The position numbers and the translations under genes are program-made. 5,772 nucleotides of DNA, taken from assembly GCA_011322005.1 (NCBI GenBank), contig DROE01000054.1, forward strand, positions 1-5,772, given 5' to 3'. This DNA comes from Devosia sp. (GTDB taxonomy: Bacteria > Pseudomonadota > Alphaproteobacteria > Rhizobiales > Devosiaceae). Of the stretch, positions 1 through 5,323 are shown one piece after another (within the stretch, counting starts at the first letter, position 1; the number at the start of each line of letters is the position of its first letter). The notes under the pieces were generated by a model. That model made no database searches, was not told where the DNA came from, and saw only the letters and a list, made by a program, of their open reading frames with translations.

Positions 1-540
1 GAAACTGCCCATTTCAAGGAAAAACACCGGAGCGGTGAAAATCGCGGCGACCAGGGTGAGCATCTTGAGGCGCTTCGCCTCAGCGGCCTTGCGCTCTGAC
101 TTGTCAACCTGCTTGGAGGATTTTGTTTTGGCGGTATAACCGGCGTTGGCAACAAGGGCAGCAATTTCAGCAACGGAGATGGCCCCGGCCATGTAGCGCA
201 CCTGAGCGGTTTCTGTCGCAAGGTTCACCGATGCATCCAGTACCCCGGGACCGGCCTTGAGGGCCTTCTCAACCCTGCCGACACATGAAGCGCAGGTCAT
301 GCCCTCAATTTCCAGTGTTACCTCTTCGGCAACGGCGGGGTAACCAACGTCTTCAAGCGCCGTGGCGAGCATATCTGTGGTGACGGTTTCGTCATATTCA
401 ATCTGAGCTGACTCGGTAGCCAGATTAACCGCGGCCTTGGAAACACCAGGAACAGCGGAGAGGGCTTTTTCCACCCTTCCCACGCAAGAGGCACAAGTCA
501 TGCCTTCGATTTGAAACGAAGAGGATTGTTGAGTGGCCAT
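1..540 (-). CDS. copA: Copper-exporting P1B-type ATPase (CopA-like), N-terminal part, cut by the window edge
   Basis: This is the first 180 codons of a heavy-metal P-type ATPase that would pump Cu(I) out of the cytoplasm across the inner membrane. Two tandem HMA (heavy-metal-associated) domains are visible, at about residues 8-72 and 75-140. Each has the GMTCASC copper-binding loop, with Cys16/Cys19 and Cys83/Cys86. A charged linker rich in Lys, Arg and Glu (about 141-159) leads into the first transmembrane segment, starting at about 160 (LTLVAAIFTAPVFFLEMG), whose PVFFLEMG sequence is typical of bacterial CopA proteins. The ATG at 538-540 is preceded by AGGAG with an 8-nt spacing. The catalytic parts (CPC, DKTGT and the ATP-binding domain) lie outside the window, so intactness cannot be judged. 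The CASC motifs and the copper-type promoter upstream favour Cu(I) over Zn or Cd. The function class is very likely; the symbol is inferred from domain architecture. Confidence 0.93.
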   Translation of the reverse strand, partial: MATQQSSSFQIEGMTCASCVGRVEKALSAVPGVSKAAVNLATESAQIEYDETVTTDMLATALEDVGYPAVAEEVTLEIEGMTCASCVGRVEKALKAGPGVLDASVNLATETAQVRYMAGAISVAEIAALVANAGYTAKTKSSKQVDKSERKAAEAKRLKMLTLVAAIFTAPVFFLEMGSF

Positions 541-577
541 TGGTGATTCTCCTGTTGGCAATTGCGAGTTGTCCATC

Positions 578-608
578 CAGGTAGGGGTTCCAGCAAGTGG
601 AAGGTCAA
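578..608 (-). promoter_or_regulatory. CueR/HmrR-type (MerR family) copper-responsive promoter of the copA-like gene
   Basis: On the minus strand, a -35 box TTGACC (603-608) and a -10-like box TACCTG (578-583) are separated by 19 bp. This overlong spacer is the hallmark of MerR-family activated promoters. The spacer carries the half-site ACCTTCC (599-605), a 7-bp centre ACTTGCT (592-598) and a right half GGAACCC (585-591). The known E. coli copA operator has ACCTTCC-N7-GGAAGGT with the same CTTGCTGGAA core. Here the left half and core match well and the right half keeps only GGAA. The predicted start of transcription near 571 gives a leader of about 30 nt before the ATG. The cognate regulator gene is not in this window. 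The reading rests on motif resemblance and position. Confidence 0.75.
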
Positions 609-750
609 GGGCAGATTGAACTTTTTTTACCGACGTTGTGGCGGGGCTGTGCCGGGCCCGAAGAATCCGATGGAGTTTACCTCCGTACAGATGCCGCTGT
701 GTTCAACTCGTGCACCCTCCCGCCCGGCGTTCAGCTCTGGTGACATGCGA

Positions 751-779
751 TTGTTCAGCGCGGTATTTGGCCTTATAGT
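751..779 (+). promoter_or_regulatory. Candidate sigma-70-like promoter of the PhyH-like gene
   Basis: TTGTTC (751-756) and TATAGT (774-779) are separated by 17 bp. The -10 box is good, while the -35 box matches the consensus only in TTG. Transcription would start near 786, leaving a very short leader that begins at or just before the Shine-Dalgarno sequence. Support is by motif only. Confidence 0.35.
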
Positions 780-785
780 CTTGTC

Positions 786-793
786 AAAGGAGG
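786..793 (+). promoter_or_regulatory. Strong ribosome-binding site fixing the PhyH-like start
   Basis: AAAGGAGG is a near-perfect Shine-Dalgarno sequence lying 4 nt before the ATG at 798. The spacing is slightly short, but no other in-frame start nearby has comparable support, so this site decides the start codon. Confidence 0.75.
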
Positions 794-797
794 CATC

Positions 798-1715
798 ATG
801 CAGTCCGCGCCAAGAAGAAAGCTGTCACAAGACGGATATCTGGTTGTCAGGGAGTATCTGAGCTGCAAAGTACTTGAGGGACTGCGTTCCATCTGTCGGG
901 ATGTACTCGACACTCTGCCAAGGGAGCAGTTCAACTCTGGTGGCGGCACCTATGATATTTGCGGATATTCCGCCTTCGCTGAAATTGTTTCTCACGACGA
1001 CACCGCAAAGGTTATGGCCGAACTCGGCTTCGTTTCCTTCAAGTGGCTGGGTGGACACCTGCGGGCAAGGCCGGGCTATGCCCCGCCCCAGAAGTGGCAT
1101 CAGGACTGGTGGGGCTGGTCAAATGGGGTTTCCTATCACGAGAAGCCGCTGGGGCTGACCTTCATTTATCACCTCGAGGACACAACCCCCAGGACAGGTT
1201 GTCTACGGGCAATCCCCGGTTCACACCACTTCTGGCATGAGTTGCATGAACTCAGAGATGAGCAGATCGATGATATGAGTTGGACCGAGCACAATGAAAA
1301 CGCCGCATCCGCCTCGCACAAAGACGAAGTCGCAATACACATCAATGCCGGAGATCTTGTCATTATGGACAACCGGCTTTTGCGTTCAGCTTACGCCAAC
1401 ACAGAAGCCAACAGCCAAAACCTGCTGAGCCTGTTATACGCGCCCGAATTCGAGGAGATGCCGGCGCCCATCCAGCACAGATATGCAAAGATGTTCACGC
1501 GAGCGGCAACGAAAACCGGCACGTCAGCAAGCCGCTCCGGGTCTCCGTTGGACTGGCCGGAGGACAAGCGGGCCATCGCCCGGCACCTGTTTCCACAGGC
1601 AGCAACATCCGTCGCGGAAGAAGTCGTTAACTGCAGACCCGCGCGGGTGCGCATGCGTGAGCGCCAGGCCGGGACCGGCCGTTTTAATGTCTCTGGTGAC
1701 AACTACATGCCCTGA
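798..1715 (+). CDS. Phytanoyl-CoA dioxygenase (PhyH) family protein, probably missing catalytic residues
   Basis: This 305-residue protein has the sequence pattern of the PhyH branch of Fe(II)/2-oxoglutarate oxygenases, cytoplasmic enzymes that hydroxylate small organic substrates. Visible landmarks are an N-terminal QDGYLVVREYL stretch (11-21), the HxD iron motif in WHQDWWGW (His101, Asp103), the family motif TGCLRAIPGSH (133-143) and the late strand motif GDLVIMDNRLL (185-195). At the position after NRLL, where relatives I remember carry the third iron ligand (RLLH), this protein has Arg196. The 2-oxoglutarate-binding Arg expected about 11 residues later is replaced by Gln207. No other His occurs between residues 182 and 226. 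The protein may therefore be inactive in the usual chemistry or have another role. It stands alone on its strand, and its stop overlaps the 3' end of the convergent ETF-QO gene by 13 bp. Family membership is confident; the substrate is unknown, and it should not be called ectoine hydroxylase. Confidence 0.88.
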   Translation: MQSAPRRKLSQDGYLVVREYLSCKVLEGLRSICRDVLDTLPREQFNSGGGTYDICGYSAFAEIVSHDDTAKVMAELGFVSFKWLGGHLRARPGYAPPQKWHQDWWGWSNGVSYHEKPLGLTFIYHLEDTTPRTGCLRAIPGSHHFWHELHELRDEQIDDMSWTEHNENAASASHKDEVAIHINAGDLVIMDNRLLRSAYANTEANSQNLLSLLYAPEFEEMPAPIQHRYAKMFTRAATKTGTSASRSGSPLDWPEDKRAIARHLFPQAATSVAEEVVNCRPARVRMRERQAGTGRFNVSGDNYMP

Positions 1716-3361
1716 TAAGAAGGGCCTGAACCGCCCTCGGGGGGAACCCAGTTTATATTTTGGGCCGGGTCCTTGATGTCACAGGTCTTGCAGTGCACGC
1801 AGTTGGCGGCGTTGATGTTGAAGCGCGGCTTTCCGTCTTCGTCTCTGAGGATTTCATAGACCCCGGCGGGGCAGTATAGCTGCGCTGGCTCGTCAAAGTC
1901 TGGCAGGTTGCGCGCAATGGGAAGCGAAGGATCTTTCAGAACCAGATGCACGGGCTGATCTTCACTGTGAGAGAGATTGGCCAGAAACACCGAAGAAGCC
2001 CGGTCGAAAGTCCGCTTGCCATCGGGTTTGGGATAGTCGATTTTTTTGCTGTCTCTGGCCTTGTTCAAGGAAGCATAATCGGGCGCGCCGTGGCCAAGGG
2101 TGCCAAAAACCGAAAATCCCAGCAGGGTATTGGTCCACAGGTCAAACCCGGAAAACAACGTGCCGAACAGGGTCCCGAACCTTGAAAGCAGCGGCTTTGC
2201 GTTGCGCACCTTTTTCAGGTCGGCTTTGATTTCGCCATCGGTCACCCGAGCGTTGAGACCTGCAAGCAGGTCGTTGCTCCGGCCAATGCTGAGGGCTTCA
2301 AAAACCGCTTCAGCGGTTTTCATGCCTGACCACATGGCGTTGTGAGTGCCTTTGACGCGCGGCAGGTTCATAAAGCCGGCCGAACAGCCGATCAGCGCGC
2401 CGCCGGGGAAGGCGAGTTCGGGGATCGATTGCCAGCCGCCCGAAGTCATGGCACGGGCACCAAAGGACAGGCGTTTGCCCCCTTCCAGAAGCCGCGCGAG
2501 ATGGGGGTGGGTTTTATAGCGCTGCATCTCTTCAAAGGGCGAGAGAAACGGATTTTTGTAGTTCAGATGCACCACAAGCCCCAGAAACAGCTTGTTGCCG
2601 GCGGCATGATAGAGAAAACCGCCACCGCCGGTGTCGTTGTTCAGCGGCCAGCCAAGGGTGTGTTCCACATGCCCCAAACAATGTTTTTTCGGGTCAATCT
2701 CCCATATTTCCTTGATGCCGAGGCCATATTTTTGTGGCTGGGCGTTCTCTTGCAGGGAAAAGCGGGCATCAAGCTGTTTGGCCAGCGAGCCGCGCGCACC
2801 CTCCCCGATCAGCGTGTAGCGCGCGTGCAGTTCCATGCCCGCAGCAAATTCCGGCTTTTCACTGCCGTCCGCGGCACGCCCCATGTCGCCGGTGGCCACG
2901 CCTTTGACGGAACCGTCCTCATTATAGAGGATTTCGGTGGCGGCGAAGCCGGGAAAAACGTCAATTCCCAACGCCTCGGCCTGTTCCCCCAGCCAGGCGC
3001 AAAGGCTGCCCAGACTGGCAATGTAGTTACCGTGATTGCTGAACAGGGGCGGCAGAAAAAAGGAAGGAATGGCGAAGGAGCCGTTTTTTGTGAACACTCG
3101 GAAACTGTCGCTTTTCACTTTGGTTTCAAGCGGCGCTCCCCTCTCCTTCCAGTCCGGGACAAGTGCATCAAGAGCCGCGGGGTCCAAAACAGCGCCGGAA
3201 AGAATATGGCCCCCGATTTCGGCGGATTTTTCCAGCACGATGATGGAAATTTCAGCGTCAGCCGCCTTGGCAAGCTGTTTGAGGCGGATGGCAGCGGATA
3301 GACCGGCCGGACCGGCGCCCACAACCACCACATCGACTTCCATGGTTTCGCGGGCGCTCAC
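1703..3361 (-). CDS. Electron transfer flavoprotein-ubiquinone oxidoreductase (ETF-QO)
   Basis: This 552-residue protein, full length for the family (EC 1.5.5.1), takes electrons from reduced EtfAB and passes them to ubiquinone at the cytoplasmic membrane. It carries FAD and one 4Fe-4S cluster. The FAD Rossmann motif is GAGPAG (15-20), with Glu44 at the end of strand 2. A second FAD segment runs from about 319 to 351 and includes CSAGFMNLPRVKGTH. The hydrophobic stretch 95-125 and the segment 391-424 (LFGTLFSGFDLW and following) fit the quinone-pocket and monotopic membrane-contact regions. The cluster ligands are Cys497 (CPAGVYE) and Cys521, Cys524 and Cys527 (CVHCKTC). The C-terminal NWVPPEGG is typical. 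The start is GTG at 3361, overlapping the etfA stop as GTGA, with no clear Shine-Dalgarno, so translational coupling is likely. An ATG six codons downstream (3343) is the alternative, but the residues before it (MSARETM) resemble family N-termini. It is the last gene of the etfB-etfA-ETF-QO operon. Confidence 0.97.
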   Translation of the reverse strand: MSARETMEVDVVVVGAGPAGLSAAIRLKQLAKAADAEISIIVLEKSAEIGGHILSGAVLDPAALDALVPDWKERGAPLETKVKSDSFRVFTKNGSFAIPSFFLPPLFSNHGNYIASLGSLCAWLGEQAEALGIDVFPGFAATEILYNEDGSVKGVATGDMGRAADGSEKPEFAAGMELHARYTLIGEGARGSLAKQLDARFSLQENAQPQKYGLGIKEIWEIDPKKHCLGHVEHTLGWPLNNDTGGGGFLYHAAGNKLFLGLVVHLNYKNPFLSPFEEMQRYKTHPHLARLLEGGKRLSFGARAMTSGGWQSIPELAFPGGALIGCSAGFMNLPRVKGTHNAMWSGMKTAEAVFEALSIGRSNDLLAGLNARVTDGEIKADLKKVRNAKPLLSRFGTLFGTLFSGFDLWTNTLLGFSVFGTLGHGAPDYASLNKARDSKKIDYPKPDGKRTFDRASSVFLANLSHSEDQPVHLVLKDPSLPIARNLPDFDEPAQLYCPAGVYEILRDEDGKPRFNINAANCVHCKTCDIKDPAQNINWVPPEGGSGPSYQGM

Positions 3362-4284
3362 AGTTTTGAGGTGAGTTCAGGCACCGCTTCGAACAGGTCG
3401 GCGACCAGCGCGTAGTCCGCTATCTGAAAAATCGGTGCATCTTCGTCGGAGTTGATGGCGACGATGGTCCTGGCGTCCTTCATCCCGGCCACATGTTGAA
3501 TGGCCCCGGAGATGCCAACGGCGATGTAAAGGTCGGGCGCAACGACCTTGCCGGTCTGGCCGACCTGACAATCATTGGGGGCGAACTCAGCGTCCACCGC
3601 TGCGCGCGAGGCCCCGATGGCTGCGCCCAGTTTTTGGGCCAGCGGGAAAAGCAATTCTTCAAATTTTTCTTTTGAGCCGAAGGCCCTTCCGCCCGATATA
3701 ACGGTTTTGGCGGTGGCCAGGTCAACGCGGCTATCGTCAGTCAACGCCTCGCCCACAAAGGACGATTTATCATTGGAGACATTGCTGGAAATATCTTCGA
3801 TGGGCGCATCGGCACCGCTTGCGACCGGCTCAAAGGCCGTGGGGCGAACGGTAATGATTTTTTTGGCCTCGTCGGAGCGCAGCTTTTGCAGCGCATTGCC
3901 CGCGTAAACGGGGCGGACAAATGTATCCGGTGATACCACCTCGACGATTTCTGATATCTGCATGACGTCGAGCAAAGCGGCAACCCGGGGCAGAATATTT
4001 TTGCCGTTGGTGGTGGCAGCGGCAATGATTGCATCATAGGGGCCGGAAAGCTCAAGCAACAGGTCGGCAACTGGTTCGGCCATTTGGTTGGCAAACGGCG
4101 GGCTATCGGCAAGCAGGACCTTGCCAATGCCGCTCAGGGTCGCGGCACTTTGGGCGACCGATGCGCAATTTTCCCCGGCAACCAGCACATCGACCTCGCC
4201 GATGGCAAGGGCGGCGGACGCGGCACGGGCGGTGGCTTCGTTCAATACCGAGTTGTCGTGCTCGGCCAGCAGCAATACTTTCAT
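3358..4284 (-). CDS. etfA: Electron transfer flavoprotein alpha subunit
   Basis: This 308-residue protein has the usual length for group I (respiratory) ETF alpha. It pairs with EtfB in the cytoplasm, holds the redox-active FAD, collects electrons from acyl-CoA and related dehydrogenases and delivers them to ETF-QO. The N-terminal domain (about 1-185) opens with MKVLLLAEHD. The C-terminal FAD-binding domain shows SGGR (197-200), QVGQTGK (240-246), GISGAIQH (257-264) and NSDEDAPIFQIADY (278-291), all canonical FAD contacts. The ATG at 4284 follows a modest AGGG 7 nt upstream. The gene begins 10 bp after the etfB stop and overlaps the ETF-QO start by 4 bp, so all three are co-transcribed. The linked ETF-QO argues for a beta-oxidation/amino-acid type ETF and against a bifurcating FixAB type. 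Confidence 0.97.
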   Translation of the reverse strand: MKVLLLAEHDNSVLNEATARAASAALAIGEVDVLVAGENCASVAQSAATLSGIGKVLLADSPPFANQMAEPVADLLLELSGPYDAIIAAATTNGKNILPRVAALLDVMQISEIVEVVSPDTFVRPVYAGNALQKLRSDEAKKIITVRPTAFEPVASGADAPIEDISSNVSNDKSSFVGEALTDDSRVDLATAKTVISGGRAFGSKEKFEELLFPLAQKLGAAIGASRAAVDAEFAPNDCQVGQTGKVVAPDLYIAVGISGAIQHVAGMKDARTIVAINSDEDAPIFQIADYALVADLFEAVPELTSKL

Positions 4285-4294
4285 CGTCGCACCC

Positions 4295-5044
4295 TCACAA
4301 CACGCCAGCTTCGTTTTTCAGCCTGTCGACCAGTTCAGCAACAGAAGTGACCCGGATGCCGGGTTGGCGCACCGGCGGCTCGACAGTTTCAAGAATAGTC
4401 AGGCGCTGGCGCACCTCAACACCCAGCTTGTCCGGCGTTGTGATGTCCAGAGGCTTCTTTTTGGCCTTCATGATGTTGGGCAGGGTTGCATAGCGCGGCG
4501 TGTTGAGGCGCAAATCCGCCGTCACAATTGCGGGGAGGTTGACCTTGATGGTCTGCAGGCCTGCATCAACTTCACGGGTCACCTGAATGGCGTCATCAGC
4601 CAACTCGATTTTTGACGCAAAAGTGCCCTGCCCCCAGCCCAGAAGTGCGGCCAGCATTTGACCGCTCTGGTTGCAATCATTGTCAATGGCCTGCTTGCCC
4701 ATAAGCACCAGTTCAGGCTTTTCCTCAGCGACAATCGCCGCAAGTATTTTGGCGATGTTGAGGGGCTCCACGTCCTCTTCTGCGATTACCAGAATTGCGC
4801 GGTCGGCCCCACAAGCCAGCGCGGTGCGCAATATGTCCTGCCCCTTCTCAACACCAATTGAAACGGCAATGACCTCATCGGCTTTTCCCGCTTCCTTGAG
4901 CCGCACCGCCTCTTCAAGAGCGATTTCGTCGAACGGGTTCATCGACATTTTGACGTTGGTCTTGTCAACGCCTGAGCCATCGGCCTTGAGCCGGATATTG
5001 ACGTTGAAATCAACCACGCGCTTGAGGGGAACCAAAACCTTCAT
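4295..5044 (-). CDS. etfB: Electron transfer flavoprotein beta subunit
   Basis: This 249-residue protein has the normal length for ETF beta. It forms the heterodimer with EtfA and binds the structural AMP. The N-terminus MKVLVPLKRVVDFNVNIRLK is characteristic. NPFDEIALEEAVRLKE (36-51) and DNDCNQSGQMLAALLGW (121-137) form the nucleotide-binding part. NTPRYATLPNIMKAKKKPL (181-199) contains the recognition loop that docks into partner dehydrogenases, including the conserved Leu188 and the following Lys cluster. The ATG at 5044 is preceded only by a purine-rich AAGAAGAGAA, a weak ribosome-binding site. It is the first gene of the operon, and its leader holds an imperfect inverted repeat (5075-5105). 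No missing residue or frameshift is seen. Confidence 0.97.
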   Translation of the reverse strand: MKVLVPLKRVVDFNVNIRLKADGSGVDKTNVKMSMNPFDEIALEEAVRLKEAGKADEVIAVSIGVEKGQDILRTALACGADRAILVIAEEDVEPLNIAKILAAIVAEEKPELVLMGKQAIDNDCNQSGQMLAALLGWGQGTFASKIELADDAIQVTREVDAGLQTIKVNLPAIVTADLRLNTPRYATLPNIMKAKKKPLDITTPDKLGVEVRQRLTILETVEPPVRQPGIRVTSVAELVDRLKNEAGVL

Positions 5045-5074
5045 CGCAACTTCTCTTCTTAAAACAACAAGAGT

Positions 5075-5105
5075 GGCATCTGCACGGACGCAGTTTGCTG
5101 ATGCC
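5075..5105. repeat. Imperfect inverted repeat in the etfB leader (possible operator or mRNA hairpin)
   Basis: The arms GGCATCTGCA (5075-5084) and TGCTGATGCC (5096-5105) are complementary at 9 of 10 positions, with an 11-bp spacer. The repeat lies 31-61 bp upstream of the etfB ATG and directly downstream of a candidate -10 box (5108-5113), so it would cover the predicted start of transcription. This fits a repressor operator, or a 5' hairpin if it is transcribed. The sequence alone does not say which. Confidence 0.5.
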
Positions 5106-5107
5106 GG

Positions 5108-5138
5108 TCTATACGCTTATTATTGGGCGCGCAAACAA
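5108..5138 (-). promoter_or_regulatory. Weak candidate promoter of the etfB-etfA-ETF-QO operon
   Basis: On the minus strand, TTGTTT (5133-5138) and TATAGA (5108-5113) are 19 bp apart, which is longer than ideal. The -10 box is good and the -35 box is weak. The site is placed sensibly for the operon, but the assignment is tentative. Confidence 0.25.
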
Positions 5139-5231
5139 ACTCTTTGCCGCTTCAATGCCGGCAAAAGTCATGCCCGTTGAGCCCTTGAAGCAAATTAGCG
5201 GGGCGAACGGGGCCGATGCAAAATTCTGCCA

Positions 5232-5254
5232 CAAGCTCACACAAAAGTAGCTTG
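5232..5254. promoter_or_regulatory. Perfect dyad CAAGCT-N11-AGCTTG, LysR-type-like site upstream of the peptide-binding-protein gene
   Basis: The hexamers CAAGCT (5232-5237) and AGCTTG (5249-5254) are exact inverted copies 11 bp apart. This gives the T-N11-A core typical of LysR-family binding sites. The site ends inside the candidate -35 box at 5252-5257, about 70 bp upstream of the ATG at 5324. No LysR-type regulator gene is in the window, so the reading is by pattern only. Confidence 0.35.
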
Positions 5255-5281
5255 CCTGATACGGGCCTGCCCCCTTAGCAT
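5252..5281 (+). promoter_or_regulatory. Weak candidate promoter of the YejA-like gene
   Basis: TTGCCT (5252-5257) and TAGCAT (5276-5281) are separated by 18 bp, each matching 4 of 6 consensus bases. The leader would be about 35 nt and would include the AAGGA ribosome-binding site. Support is weak, resting on motif and position only. Confidence 0.25.
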
Positions 5282-5323
5282 TGGGTCAACGCCGTGCACA
5301 AATCCGCCAAAAGGATAAGTTCA

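Larger units (their letters stand above)
541..797. other. Divergent intergenic region between the copA-like and PhyH-like genes
   Basis: This is 257 bp between two divergent start codons. The half nearest the ATPase holds its ribosome-binding site and the copper-type promoter. The half nearest the PhyH-like gene holds a candidate promoter and three copies of a GTTCA-containing 9-mer (701-709, 729-737, 753-761). The middle (about 620-700) shows no gene, tRNA-like fold or strong hairpin that I can support. Confidence 0.7.

Noticed and set aside
660..700. Small hairpin GGAG...CTCC in the intergenic region
   Set aside because: The stem is only 4 bp, with no promoter, T-run or conserved RNA motif around it, so it is not distinguishable from chance.
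562..861. Plus-strand 99-codon frame across the intergenic region
   Set aside because: It begins at a TTG without a ribosome-binding site, runs through the copper promoter and into the PhyH-like gene in another frame, and has a low-complexity, unrecognisable translation.
1746..1767. Possible terminator hairpin CCCA...TGGG downstream of the PhyH-like stop
   Set aside because: The stem is only about 4 bp with an AT-rich loop and no following T-run, and it lies in the conserved ETF-QO C-terminal coding region.
2342..3301. Long plus-strand open frame (319 codons) opposite ETF-QO
   Set aside because: It lies wholly antisense to a well-conserved ETF-QO gene, its translation shows no recognisable domain, and such frames are common opposite GC-rich genes.
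4088..4615. Plus-strand 175-codon frame opposite etfA and etfB
   Set aside because: It spans the junction of two clear minus-strand genes in antisense and resembles no family.
1703..5044. FixABCX-type bifurcating ETF cluster
   Set aside because: The quinone oxidoreductase carries its own C-terminal 4Fe-4S Cys set, so no separate FixX is needed, and the beta and alpha subunits have the respiratory ETF motifs and order etfB-etfA.
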